64,000 nucleotides of DNA, from NCBI GenBank assembly GCA_012656075.1, contig JAAKBF010000214.1, forward strand, positions 62,001-126,000, in the 5' to 3' direction. Position 1 is the first letter of the stretch. Every line of letters begins with the position of its first letter. Positions 23,395-35,412 of this stretch are shown piece after piece. Source of the stretch: Phytophthora hibernalis (lineage: Eukaryota > Oomycota > Peronosporomycetes > Peronosporales > Peronosporaceae). Both the position numbers and the translations under genes were made by a program. A model generated the notes under the pieces. It searched no databases. It was given only the letters and a program-made list of their open reading frames with translations, and was not told the DNA's origin.

Positions 23395-26300
23395 GACGAT
23401 GCGGACATCAGCAACACGGGGTGCGCGTGACGTAACGCGCGCGACTGTCGCTGCAGCAACTACGCAGACGACGACACCACGTGCGTTGGTCGGGAGCTGA
23501 TGGCTCCGTTTGACTTTTATGACGGAAGCGGCGCGCGTGACCGCGCGTCGGACGACGAGCTTCGGTGCTACTTCGTGGACTTCCGCGCGATTCGTGGCAA
23601 AGGCGTTGATGGATACAGCACCGAGTCGCTGCGGTCGTCGTGGAACGGCTTCATTCGACGTTGGAACACTCAGCCCAACGTCCGCGATTGATTCGTCAAC
23701 AGCTGGCGCAGCACGAAGACCACTCCCTGAGCAGCCTCTACCGGTGCCTCGACAACGCGTGTTATCAGGCGTATCGTATTTGCTACGTCGCGGTCCGCGA
23801 GGAACTGCCAGCACAGAGGCGCGGGATCCGCGCCATCTCGTCGCGACTGGGATGAAGAAAACCGGCGTCGCAGTCCCGATGATGATCTCCGTTCTCTCAT
23901 CGCGCGCATCGAGCGGTCGCTCGATGAGGCCAATCGCGCCCGGACGCTCCGGCGCGTTGCTGCACCAGAGTCCCAATCTCGGCTCGTATGCTTCTACCAC
24001 ATTGGGAACGTCACCAAGCAGAGTCGCACGCGCCTCCCACGTAATGTCCGCGGGAGGAAATCCAAGCCAGTGCACACGGTACCGGCGGTTACGGGGAACA
24101 CGCGACGTACGGCCGCGGGGACCCCGCGGTCCTAATTACTGGAGCCACGATTATCGTCCATGTGATCCGCAATACGGTCGACGATCCAACGACGGTCGCC
24201 AGCCGTATCCACAAGCGGGGGCGGACCATCACGCCGGAAGATGGCCGGCGCGGACGGATCAGCATGCATGGTACGAGCAGCGGGACTGGAGTTATCACGA
24301 GACGCACCGGGAAGAGCGCTGGGATCCTCTGCACGACGAGCGGGTGTCGTGGGAGCGCCACGAGGCCGTTCAATCGCGGTCGCAGGAGACGTGGCAGCCG
24401 CGCCACGTCGAGCGTCTTCCGCGGGATCATAGTTCAAGTCGTAATGATGCGGGACATCGATCTGGCGAGCCGCGTCGGGGGCCAGCGAGGTCTGCGCCGC
24501 TCGCAGACCAGCCAAACGCTGGGAACGTCGCCGCTGAGGGTTCAGTGTGTCGCTTGGACTTGGTGAGCCACCAAGCCGATCAAGCTGCGTTGAATGCTCT
24601 GGACAACTTGCAGGAACCGGAGGGTCTTCGGAAGGAAGTCGGCGAGCTGCGCTCAGAGCGCGAACGTAGGGCCAGAAACAGGAATCGATGCAGCGGACGC
24701 TGCGTCTGCTTCAGGAGTGGACGGGTTTTCGCTAGGAGCAAGGTCGGGAAGAAGCGGAAGGTCGATCAGTACGCTCCGTCGCGCGACGAGTCTCGCGCCC
24801 TGAACGAGGAGTTGAAGGAGGATCCGGATCCTGAAGAGGAGAAGGACGCTGCTCCTGACTCGCGGCGCCAGGAAGTCGACGGGTAGTAACGCTTGAGTCG
24901 CCCCACTTAGAACGTGGGGTGGAGTCGCATAGTGGTCGGATTGTCGAACGTGTAGGCGTCTCCTTTGACAGCCATAACCATAAATAGACCAATGAACCGT
25001 GGCAGTAGCTTGTTGGCGCCGTGACTAATATCGGCGCCAGGTTGAATGCCTGCGACGGAGAGTAGGACCTTGTCGCCAATAGAATACACGTCCGTGTTCT
25101 TCTGTCTGCATTTTCTTTCTGCTTGTCAACTGTTTGAGTGATTGCGTCGCGCACGAAGCGCACGACGGATTGTCGGCGCAGTAGGAAGTCCGAAATCGCT
25201 GCGGAGTCCGCGGCCGTGAGGTCAGGCGTCTTCTCGAAGTTGTCCACAGCGGATCCGGCACCGGTCGCCGGATCATAAATGGCAGGAAAAGACACGGCAC
25301 GTTTCGCTGGTGCTGCAGGGTTGATCAAAGCATTGGCAGCCCATTCGACGATCGAGTTGCTCTTGGACTTGATGACGTCGGCGCGTGCCGACGTCTCCTC
25401 TGCTATCGGACTCTGAGACGTAGATTTGCGTCGCCCAGACGAATTCATTCCGCCCCCACCAAGAGTCGAACCACTCGCAGCCGTGGCCTCGCCCACGGCA
25501 AGAAGAGCAGAGGACGCGCGGGTGCCGCGCGTGGTTGAGGAAGAACAACGTCAATCCAGTGGCCGCATGGACTGCGTTGTTCAACGCGAACTCGGCTAAC
25601 GGCAAAAACGAGCTCCAAGACGCGTACTACGCCGCGTAGCTGCGTAAGACGTCTTCAAGAACGCGGTTCACGTGCTCAGTCTGGCCGTCGGTCTCAGGAT
25701 GGGCAGCCGTGGACATCATCAGGCGACTGCCCAAGAGCTAGAACAGTCGAGTCCAGAAGGCCGACGTGAACCGTGGGTCGCGGTCCGATACGATGGACGA
25801 GGAAGGCCGTGGTGCCTGAAGACGATGTCGACAAACAGAGCCGCGGTGTCTTCTGCACTGACCGACGCCGGAACCGGCGCCATATGGACCATCTTGCTGA
25901 ATCGGTCGACGAACACGACGACGCCGACATTGTCATCGGCGTCTGGAGGCAAGCCAAAGATGAAGTCCATGCTGACCGACGACCACGCATCGGACGCAAC
26001 CGGAAGTGGGCGGAGCGGAGCTTGCGAAGACGGTGCGGGTGTGACGCGCTGTCAGACTTCACACGTCGAACCCATTTTCGGACCCACTTGTACATGTGGG
26101 GCCAGAAGAAGTCGCGCGACAGCGCGAGGAATGTTTTCTCGCGCCTCAGATGTCCGCCACTCGGAGTGTCGTGGTACTCGTGCATCAGCCGAGCACTAAG
26201 GTCGTCGTCAAGAGGAACGACGACGCGCGGAGCGTCGAAGCGATCGACGCTGTACGTCAGCAGGTCACCTTCGAGTTGATAGCGCGCGACCGAAGCGCGT

Positions 26301-26640
26301 GCCCGTGTAGAAAGCTTGCGATGTTTAGCGTCAGACGGTTCGCGGAGATAGGCTCGAATCTCAGAGAGGAAGTCGTCTGCGTCGTACGCGGACACGATAG
26401 CTTCGTGTAGTGGACTTGTCACGTGGACTTCAGTCGAGTTGATGCCTGCTACGACACACGTAGCACAATCTTCGTCTTCATCGGCGTCCGCAATGCCGGA
26501 CGCCCCAAAGTCGGGTCGAGGATCGTAGTTGGGACGACGAGAGAGCGCGTCCGCCAGGATATTCGACTTGCCTGGCTTGTAGTGGACGACGAAGTTGTAC
26601 TCAGCAAAGAAGGAGAGCCAGCGAGCCATACGCTGGCTCA
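23395..26640 (-). pseudogene. Gypsy RNase H end, integrase and chromodomain
   Basis: From 26640 downwards: RNase H tail (FFAEYNFVVHYKPGKSNILA), HHCC-type zinc region (LMHEYHDTPSGGHLRR), core start SMDFIFGLPPDADDN, AEFALNNAVHAATG, and the C-terminal GDKVLLSVAGIQPGADISH near 25080. A long Pro/Arg linker leads to a chromodomain split by a frameshift: PPPLVDTAGDRRWIVDRIAD near 24200 and MHWLGFPPADITWEARATLL near 24070. Chromodomains target such elements to heterochromatin. The tail beyond 23900 has no recognised domain. Confidence 0.65.
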
Positions 26641-26641
26641 G

Positions 26642-28100
26642 ATGGGGCCTCTTGGTTGCCGTCCTTAGCGACGCGTGGTCCGTGTACAGAGCGAACGTCT
26701 ATTCGCCCAGTAGATAAACGCGGAACTTGATGAACGCGTAACGCATGGCAAGGAGCTCCTTGTCGTGGACCGAGTAATTGCGTTCCGCGGGTTTCAATTG
26801 TCGTGACTGATAACTCACGACACGCTCCTGCCCTTCGTCGTCAAACTTCATTAGCGCGCAGCTGATTGCGAAGTCGCTGGCATCGCAGACGACGTGGAAG
26901 GCCTTCGAGTGGTCTGCCAACGCCTGCACTGGGGCTGACGCAAGACGGTTCTTCACAGCTTCGAAGGACCCCTGATGCTCGGGAGACCAGGTCCATTGCA
27001 TGGCTTTCTTGAGTAGCTGCGACAGAGGTCGGATAATACGAGCATAGTCCTTCGTATACTTGTGCAGGTAATTAGCCAGGCCAAGCCATTGCCGTAGCTC
27101 GTTCACGTTCCTGGGCACTGGCCAGGAATAGATCGACGTGATCTTCTCGGGATCCGCACGAACGCCCTTACTGCTGACGTAGCATCCAAGCACCGGAATC
27201 TCCGGCGCGCAGAAGATGCATTTCTTCAAATGCGCGTACGGCTTGTTCTCGCGCATCGCCGCGAAGACTCTCTCGAGGTGCTCGAGATGAACATCAAGCG
27301 CGGGTCGGCCGCGTTCCTCCTTACTGTGCACGAAGATGTCATCAAAGTAGCTGGGCGCTAAGTCGCGCAGGGGTCTCAGTACGTGTGAGACCATACGGTT
27401 GAATGTCGCTGGCGCATTATTCAAGCGCTGTGGCATCACGAGCCACTCCCAGAGCATGTCGCGCGGGGTGCTTACTGCCGTCAGCGGAATATCATTGGCG
27501 CGCATCAGGATCTGATAGAAGCCATCGGTCAGATCGATGGCGCTGTAGATCATACTGACCGACATCGAGTCCAGAATGATGTCCTTACGGGGAATCGGAG
27601 TCTGAGCCGGAATGGTCGTATTGTTCAGCTTGTTGAATGCGTGAGCGATGCGCCATCCACCGGTGGCCTTCTTTACGCAGAAGGTCGGACTTGAGTGCGG
27701 GGAGATGCTTTCCCGCACGTGACCTGCTTTGCGACGTCCTTCGAAGAGATCATCGATCGCTTGCACCCGATCGCGCGGCAGTGGCCACTGCCGCGTCACG
27801 CAATACTTGGCTCCTGGCGCGAGGTCGATCTCATGCCGCACGCCGCGGTCCTTGGGATGGGTCGCCGGAATCTTCTCAGGAAAACGTCCGCGTACTTGCG
27901 AACGAGATCGTAGACAGGATTACCACTCACCTTCAGCGCATCCCAGGATGGGGCTGCAAAGCGCTCCTCACGCGCTGGCTTGTGTTCAGCGCCTTCGGGA
28001 CGCTCGTGTTTGCCGCCGAGCCAGACGCAATGGCGTTGAACGAAGCCGTCGCGTCCGCTGTCGCGAGCAAGCAAACTTGTTCCACGTCGCCGTGACGAAG
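26642..28100 (-). pseudogene. Gypsy reverse transcriptase and RNase H
   Basis: The RT core is one open frame (27841-26699): HEIDLAPGAKYCVTRQWPLP, IYSAIDLTDGFYQILM, and the catalytic YFDDIFVHS motif. RNase H follows (VVCDASDFAISCALM, YSVHDKELLAM). A TAG at 26699-26701 interrupts LLGE and TFALYTDHAS, where the reading otherwise continues in frame; a CAG-to-TAG change would explain it. Upstream, NPVYDLVRKYADVF near 27880 is the usual RT leader, joined through a frameshift. Confidence 0.8.
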
Positions 28101-28869
28101 GTCGCGTAGGAAGCCCTTCCAGGATTGAACTGGAAGCTCCGTGAGCGCAGATGCTGTGCGCGGCGGATTATGTACACGCACATCGCGGGCGTACGATTCT
28201 TCTCCGTTATGCTCGATGGCGTGGATAACTTCCATGTCAGCGACGGCCCCGTGCTTGACACCGACTCGGACCCAGAGTCCGAGCCTGAACGCCGGCGGAG
28301 ACGGCCGCGGCGCTTCTTCTTCTGCTTTTTGCGACGGAGGAGCTGTGAAGGGCGTTGCTAACTGAGCTCACGTCAGACAATGATGCATCGGGATCCGATG
28401 CTGAGGGCTGCTGCGGCCACTGCCGGCGCTCCTCATCTCTCACACTTCGCAGCACCGGCTCTGGCCGGTGCGAGTAATCTGCACCGTGGTGCGGCGTCAG
28501 CTCCGGCTGGCGCGCCTCGCGCTGCATCGACCTCTGTCGGCGCGCTTCGTTCTCGTGGTGGCGCAGCGTCGACCTGTCGGCGCGCCTCATTCTCGTGGTG
28601 GCGCGCCTCGTCGTTGCTCAACGGCGTCGGCCACTGCCGACGCGGAGCAAAATCGTAATCATCATCATCGTCAACGCGTCCAGCGACGCGGCTCCTGCGC
28701 ACCTGTGGCTGCTGGGAGAACATGTTCTCGAGGGCCGAGAACGCGTTGTCGAGTTTGAGTTCGAGCCGCGCAAGACGCCATTCCAAGGCGCCTGCGGTTG
28801 CAACGGTCTCCTGGCGACCGGAGACTGGGCTTGCCACGCTTGTGAACACCTCGCAAGTAGGGCCATCGC
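28101..28869 (-). pseudogene. Spacer between protease and RT of the Gypsy element
   Basis: Arg/Ala/Pro-rich and acidic minus-strand frames, including a short helix LEWRLARLELKLDNAFSALE near 28790 and an acidic run DDDDDYDF. No catalytic motif. I treat it as the variable pol spacer; frame continuity is lost in several places. Confidence 0.45.
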
Positions 28870-30142
28870 TCACTTCAGGTGGGTACGAGTCATGGAGTCT
28901 GGGTCCATGACGGCAACGTGGGGCCACAGCGTGCTCGTCGTTCTAAGATGCGCGAGCACCGCTGTCACATCAATGTCGCGCGGCCGCACCGTGCGGTTGA
29001 GCCAGTCAACGTTCGGTCGGTGGCGAGCAACCCATGGCGTACCGAAGACGCAGTCGGACGAGCCGCTCAGCTCGATCACCAGAAATTCGTCGGAACTGCA
29101 GAAGCCGTCGAACTCGTAGTCGAATCGGAGCGAGCGCCGCGCGACCTGCGCGGCGCGCCATCAGCATACTTGATCTCCATCTCGCCTGGACCATTGCGAA
29201 AACGCACGCTGGCGGGCAGTGCGTACAGGCTGTCGGCGCGAACGAAGTTATTTGTCGCGCCCGAATCCAACAGCGCGCGGAGCGGACGCGGCGCGCCCGC
29301 GACGTGCAGACTCAACTCGATTAGTCGCTTGTTGCTGCTGGAGGTACTGGCATGTAGCTGCGCATGAAGCACAACGGGGCTGGGAGGCGGCTCTGCCACT
29401 AGAGAGCTGTCGGCCTTCCCGTGACCAGTAGGGCGCCCCGCGCCTACTGGTCGTCCCCGTTTTTGACTGCCCGGGGTTGGCAGCATCCATCTCAATTGAC
29501 GCCGATACCGGCGTCGGAGCGCGACAAACAGACGCACGATGGCCAGTCTTCTGGCATCGGAAGCAGACCAACGGACGCTGTTGACTGCTTTGACCGCGAC
29601 GGCCGCGGCCCCGACCGCCATATGCACCACGCGGGAGGTCCTCTTGGATAGTGTCGATTTCCATTGGCTCGGGTTCCGTGCTCGGGCTGACCGGGAAGAG
29701 GGACGTCTGCGACGTTAATACATTGTTGTCTTCGCGGAGGGCAATGTCGATCGCGTCCTCCAGTGACGCGGGAGGTCCTCTTGGATAGTGTCGATTTCCA
29801 TTGGCTCGGGTTCCGTGCTCGGGCTGACCGGGATGAGGGACGTCTGCGACGTTAATAGATTGTTGTCTTCGCGGAGGGCAATGTCGATCGCGTCCTCCAG
29901 TGACGCGGGAGGTCCTCTTGGATAGTGTCGATTTCCATTGGCTCGGGTTCCGTGCTCGGGCTGACCGGGAAGAGGGACGTCTGCGACGTTAATACATTGT
30001 TGTCTTCGCGGAGGGCAATGTCGATCGCGTCCTCCAGTGACGCGGGAGGTTTCCGCGTCAGGTAGAAGCGCTGATAAACAGCATGCATTCCGGAGACAAA
30101 GACGTGGACTTGGGTCACCGAGTCCATGGGGAGTGGCTCCAT
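28870..30142 (-). pseudogene. Gypsy Gag tail, zinc knuckle and aspartic protease
   Basis: Minus strand: Gag segment with FVSGMHAVYQRFYLTRK and LEDAIDIALREDN, a zinc knuckle CFRCQKTGHRASVC near 29570, then in another frame the protease LRALLDSGATNNFVRADSL near 29290 (catalytic D-S-G) and FGTPWVARHRPNVDWL near 29040. Three tandem 137-bp units at 29631-30041 fall between the Gag body and the knuckle and change the frame at each unit. Confidence 0.7.
29631..30041 (-). repeat. Tandem triplication of a 137-bp Gag segment
   Basis: Three units begin at 29631, 29768 and 29905 with identical spacing of 137 bp and near identity; a partial fourth starts at 30042. Each unit encodes the hinge between LEDAIDIALREDN and MEIDTIQEDLP. 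Since 137 is not divisible by three, every added unit shifts the reading frame. Confidence 0.9.
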
Positions 30143-30387
30143 GCACAGTTTTTAAAAGGGCCACCAGTTGGATAGTATATCCCTAAACTCACCTAACCAG
30201 CGCATATGGTTATCACACATCAACCGACCATCACTCTGGCCCCGGTGGAATTTGGTGGCTATCGATTCTCCCCCTCTCCTCATTCGAAATCAGCGGTCCG
30301 TCCAACGCAGCAAGCACCACAAGCGCCGCCAAGAAGCGCCTCCCCTCTTCACGGGAGCATTGGGCACACAACAACCGACGGGATCGC

Positions 30388-32927
30388 ATGGGAAGGAGCC
30401 CACACGCTCGCCGAGCCTCTCAGTCTTCAGCGTCGGGTTCCTCTTCCGAGTCCGAGCGCGGGGACAGCAGTGACGATGCTATTTCTGCGGAAGTGGACCC
30501 CAGTGATCAAGATGTGTACGAAGCATTGCCACAAGGCGACCTCGTGGAAGTGCCTGAACTGGACGCTAAGGCTTTTCACCGATTGGGACGATCTCGAACG
30601 CTACCTGCGGAGCTACAGTAAGCGAACCTTCCAGGTATGTGAATCCAGTCTGGAAGTGTGCCACAGCTTGAGACTGTGTACATGCGTTCTGGCTGTGCAT
30701 ATGCTCGCGGTCGATTCTAACAACGGTTTTCTTCTGTGTAGCTGTACTCCGTTAGGACAGCTACTCCAGTTCGCGTTCGCAACCAGAGGATCCGCAACAG
30801 CCGTACGCCCTGCAAGGAGATCCCGGAAGATGTTCAGTTCTACAACAAAACCTTCGTGTGCACACACCACGGATCCTCAAGAACCGGTGGTGGTCGCGGA
30901 ATGCGGCTCAATCAGCACTCTCGAAAGATTGGATGCCCTGCTCAGGTACATATATGGTTCTACTGTGGATCCGTCGTTTGTTGAGGCTAACTATCGTGGA
31001 ATCCAGGTAAACGCATGTGTGAGAGGGGTTGGAAATTGGGACGTGTTCGTCACGAACCAGATCTCGTTCCATAACCATGAGGATAGCCGCGAAGTGTATC
31101 AACACTATCACGAAAATCACCAGGTATCGGACGAGGAGGTTTTGTCAACAGTGCGGACGCTGGATCGTGCCGGAGCCAGTCGCAAGCGTATCCTGGAGTA
31201 CATTACGGAGAACACGTCCGTGGAACCTCAAATCAAGGATATTCACAACTTGGGTGGTTCGGCTCCGTCGGGAGTCGTACGCCTACGCAACTATCGAGGA
31301 ACGCATTAGGTCCATTCTTGAAGACTTTTCAGCCGCTCCCGGTAACGTTTCGCGTGTGTACGCCAACAAAGAGGTACCTTGATTTTTCATGGCTAAATGA
31401 AAGTGTATTCTCATTGCGGCTTGCTTCAATGCTGCAGGGTGTGGTGGAGTGCATTACAGTTCAAAGCTCTCACATGCATCAGATGTTCGAGCACTTTCCG
31501 GAACTGCTGCTGATTGACGCCACACACGATACGAACTCGTCCAACTACAAGCTGTTCAGTTTTATGATTCAAGATGCTATGGGCAAGGGTCAACACGTAC
31601 AGGTGCGCTTTCTAAACACATACTGTGCATCATTCTGCGACTGTGTACAATCTGAGACTGTATCTGAAGCCTAACTAGAATTCTGGTGTGCTATTGTGTG
31701 AAGCATTGTCTTCTTGAGAACGAGAGGAAGAAGACATTACGAGTGGCATGCCAGCGATTTAAAGAGAGCTGACCATCATATGACCCGATCGCTGTTATCA
31801 TGATCGACAAAGACATCACGGAGCTCTCGGTCCTTGAAGAGGAGTTTCCCGGCGTGCGGGTTTTGTTATGCCACTTTCACGTGGTGAAATATCTACAGGA
31901 AGAACTTGCCAAGCAGATGTACAATCTGAGTGCATGGGAAAAGAAGGAGATGAAGCGCCTTATCCTGTTGTTGGTCAGCGCACCTACGGATGAAGTTTGC
32001 ACGGACATCATCAAGACGATGCATGTGGTTTTGCGCGATGAGGCAAAGTCACGCCTGTGGTTCGATTATTTTGATCGCAATTGGACCGATTACACGGTGC
32101 GACGGAGTTCTGTCTACCGGGGCAACGTGCCTCACATGGGGAACCAAACGAACAATCATCTCGAGTCGAGTTGGCAGAAGTTGAAGACATTGGTGAAGAG
32201 ATCGACCGCTTTGGACGACTGCGTCGTGACGATTTTGTACTGGCAAACTGTGAACGAGAAGATGTGGGCCCGGAGAGTGAACAAGATTGGGGTTTACGTG
32301 AACGCCGAATTCGATGACAACATGAACGCTCTGCTCAACACAGTATCACGACACGCGGTAGAATTGGTGAAACAGCAGTACGACTTCGCTCTTCTCTCGA
32401 CAACCGAATATCATTACTATCCTAAGGGTCCCTACGTCATGTTGCAGTACTCGGCGAGCAAAGATGGTGACATTCTCGACGTGTACATGCTGAACCCGAA
32501 GGCGTGGACGTGTTCCTGTATTTTCCGTTTGACGAGACGCCTGCCTTGCCGTCACATTATCTACTTCAGGAAAGTGACCGGGTGCAGTACGCTCGTGCCA
32601 GAAAGTATCATACACCCAAGGTGGCTGGTTAAGAACTACAGAAGACTGAGGACTGAAAGGATGGAGGCGGTAGATATGCCGTACGAGGACCGCCGAACTT
32701 CGGAGCAGAGCCACAACCAAGTCAAGCAGCAGAACGACAAGTTCAACGAACTACTTGGCGTTGGACGACAGATAGCTGATATTGGAGCAACGTGGGGCAC
32801 GATTGCTCATCGAGACCTGCAACTGGTGATGAAAAGCGTTCTGGACAATGTACGGCGTGGCCAATGTCCACGTATTGAGAGGAATGCAGCTGCCGAAGCG
32901 CGAGGGACCGCTTCTGATGCGGGATGA
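30388..32927 (+). pseudogene. Mutator-like (MULE) transposase with FAR1-type head and SWIM zinc finger
   Basis: The head is acidic/Ser-rich, then a FAR1-like zinc domain (YNKTFVCTHHG, KIGCPAQVNACVR, QISFHNHED). The MULE catalytic region has LLLIDATHDTNSSNYKLFSF and, after an intron, VIMIDKDITEL and LLCHFHVVKYLQ. The C-terminal SWIM motif is WTCSCIFRLTRRLPCRHIIY. Probable introns: 30634-30739, 30945-31007, 31374-31437 and about 31609-31710. Defects: frameshifts near 30570 and 31240 and an in-frame TGA at about 31768 just before the second Asp. The closing frame 31800-32927 is intact and the family often runs 600-800 residues. Terminal inverted repeats were not found. Confidence 0.75.
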
Positions 32928-33146
32928 TGCATCCTCACTCAAGTCAACAACTCTCAGGATGCCGAAGGCCTCTTCCTTGAATGTCGCTCCCCTCCTCTCG
33001 AAGATGTTGGGCCTCAGTCTGATGCGCAGTTTGAGAATTGTACACAGTCTGGTACTGTGTACATTCTGGTGCAAGTTCCAGTTCCAGGAGAAAATACCAG
33101 AGGGTTAGATCTTCGTGGTCGAAGAAATGTCAGTCAAGACTGAACT

Positions 33147-35175
33147 AATGATGAAGTCATCAGACGCCTCCAGAGCCTCCAGTTCCGGCTGGGACCGCAA
33201 AGTGGCCAAGACCGACGCTGCGGGTGGGTCGACCATCCCGACGAGACGGAGAAGTCACTACCGAGGAAAACGACCCATAAGCGAGGATCGCAGCCGTCCG
33301 GTGGTCGGTATCGACCTCATCACCCGACAAGTCAATGACTTCGGCCAGAGGCGGGGATCCAGGTGGAGGACTCGGTGGAGATCCGGGTGGAGGACTCGGT
33401 GGAGATCCAGAAGGAGGACTCGGTGGAGACCAAGGCGGAAGCTGTGGCGTCGGAGATCCCGACGACGAACTGACCGAAGGGCTCGGTGGCGATCCAACAG
33501 GAAGCCCAGACGCATGGAGAGGTGGTGGCGTACTGACCGAGGGTTTATGCGTGGGTGGGCATCCAAACTCTTGGACGGACGACCCAACCGCTTGTTGGCA
33601 GGAAGGGTCGACTTCGGCGGTCCAGACGGAACGTGTGGGGATGCGCCGGCGTCGTTCGTGAAGGCAGAGCTTGAGAGGCTTGCTGCCAGAGACGCTTGCG
33701 TCGATTCCTTCGACGTTGGGATACGGACGGAATGAGCGGCAGGTCGTCCGAATCCTCGGAGGCACCAGCTGCAGCCGAAGCTGCCTGCCCTGGAGGCTTG
33801 GGCCGCGGCTCCGAGGCCCGGGGCTCTTGATCGTCGTTCTCCGATCTCTCCGAAAACACGCTCCGACTACGCTTCGATGTGATGCTCGGAGGAGAGCCCG
33901 AGCAACTCTCAGTCGATGTTGTCCGCAGTAATACCTGAACGAGAGAAAGTAGATCTTAGGACGACCGATAGAACAAGGAAAGAAGGGGAGAACGTACCAG
34001 CAGAAACAAGCACCAATGTGTCGACATCGAGCTCGTGGAGAGCAGCGTGGCGACGCAGAATTGAGTTCACCCGCTTCAAGCTCGCGACTTGAGCCTCGAG
34101 GGCTTGAACTTGAGGAGGGACTGCACCGACCGACGCTTGGTCGGAAGCTTCGTTGGCAGCCCGATGCTGGACCACCTGCTCAGTATAGGCCACCACGCCA
34201 GCCTTGAAACCCTCAAGGTCCTGGTGGATGAGTCGCTGCGGCGACGTCACCGAAGCCTCGGCTGTGGTCGCGAGAGCAGCTCAGAGGCCCATGATGCGGT
34301 CGTGGTCGGCGATAGCAGCGATGGACTGACGCAGGTGCGCGGCCGCCTGTTCATTCTCGTCCTTGAGAGCGATGTAAGACTGACGAAGGCTATCCAGAGA
34401 GTCACGAGTACGACTCTCGTCGCTGGCAGCTTGGATGATGAAGCGCTCGAACTGCTCGCGTTCTCTCGTTGCTGCCTGGAGACGGTCCTCGGTGTCAGCG
34501 AGCCGAGCCTTGAGCTCCGCCACCTCGTTACGAAGGTCGACGACGACTCAGCCTCACCAGGTGGAAGTTGGGCGGGAACCACAGCGGCATTCAGAACCTC
34601 ACCGAGGTCTGTGGCTTGCTCCATCCGGCTGTCAAGCGACGAAGGGACTCGCCGAGGACGCTGACGAGCCACACCAACCACGAGGTGACCCAATTGGAGG
34701 AGACGCTGCTAGACCAGAACAGAGACCGAAGGCTCGGTCGAACCAACGGTAGCGGGAGTGACGCCGGAGGTGTCGGTCTGACACTCTACCGAGACAAGAC
34801 GAGTGTCTCGGCCAAGGGCCCGGAGACCGCCGCGGGAGTACCGCGAAGCAGGTATGCCAGGACAGGCGAAGCTTCTGGGGATGATGGAGGCGTGCGAAGC
34901 GGTGAACCTTCGGCTGCACCACCATCAGCCGGTGGAGGACCATCGGGCCGTTGTGGAGTTGGTACCGAAGACTCGGCAGGGCCGGGGACGTCGGCAGGAG
35001 CATCAGCAGGCTCCGGTGATTGTGCCTGTGGTATTGAAGGAAGATGGAATGAAGAGTTAGAAGGAGAGCAGGATGTTAAGGTGATGAAGATGGAGCAGCC
35101 TACCTCGACGCCCGGAGTGATGACACGAAGAGCGGCGGCAGTGGCGTCGTCGAGAAGACGTGACGGATGAGCCAT
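33147..35175 (-). pseudogene. Antisense gene of the LTR element, copy A
   Basis: Starts with ATG at 35175 (MAHPSRLLDDATAAALRV). Introns at 35026-35103 (GTAGGC...CCACAG) and 33935-33997 (GTACGT...TTCAG) match copy B in position. The product has a Pro/Ala-rich segment (DAPADVPGPAE), a long coiled coil (ELKARLADTEDRLQAATRER; VQALEAQVASLKRVNSIL) and a Ser/Pro-rich part with 24-bp repeats. Damage: a TGG-to-TGA change right after the second intron (33909-33911; copy B has Trp) and several frameshifts between 34250 and 34800. No zinc knuckle, protease or RT motif is present. Function unknown. Confidence 0.65.
33351..33446 (-). repeat. 24-bp minisatellite encoding Pro-Ser repeats
   Basis: Four units of 24 bp of the form GTGGAGATCCAGGTGGAGGA followed by CTCG. 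On the minus strand they encode an eight-residue SPPPGSPP-type repeat in the antisense gene. Copy B has fewer, degenerate units here. Confidence 0.75.
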
Positions 35176-35412
35176 GATGCGAAGATGTGAGGCACCACGA
35201 CGCGCACTACTGGTGGAAGCTTGCGTCGACGCAGGGGCAGTTGTGGTGTTGATTTTGGGGCGCTCGGTCGCCAGTCGGCACGGTTGCCCTTGCTGAAGGA
35301 AAGTGACCAGCGTGCCCTGATTGGCGGATTACATTCCCCGCGCCACAGTGACCACGATAGTTTAGTGACCGAGGCCTCGGTCGGGTATAATAATATCCCA
35401 GCCGAGGGTACG

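Larger units (their letters stand above)
23370..30145 (-). mobile_element. Ty3/Gypsy chromovirus-type element, gag-pol on minus strand
   Basis: Order along the minus strand: Gag tail with zinc knuckle, protease, spacer, reverse transcriptase, RNase H, integrase, chromodomain. The 5' side is cut at about 30145 within Gag, and the 3' side ends near 23370 against a plus-strand Gypsy gag, with no LTR visible at either end. It is therefore a truncated, inactive copy with several frameshifts and at least one nonsense codon. Confidence 0.75.

Noticed and set aside
23510..24886. 458-residue open frame on the plus strand
   Set aside because: It is antisense to the Gypsy integrase C-terminus and chromodomain, whose motifs are clear on the minus strand. 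GC-rich sequence explains the long shadow frame.
30206..31309. 367-residue continuous frame read as one exon
   Set aside because: The FAR1-like motifs lie in other frames joined by GT-AG introns; the long frame reads through introns and loses them.
33351..33446. Regular 24-bp repeat resembling a CRISPR array
   Set aside because: Units are directly adjacent without spacers, encode an in-frame Pro repeat, and the genome is eukaryotic.
33115..33735. 206-residue Arg/Trp-rich plus-strand frame
   Set aside because: It is the complement of the Pro/Ser-rich repeat of the minus-strand antisense gene, which aligns with copy B on the other strand.
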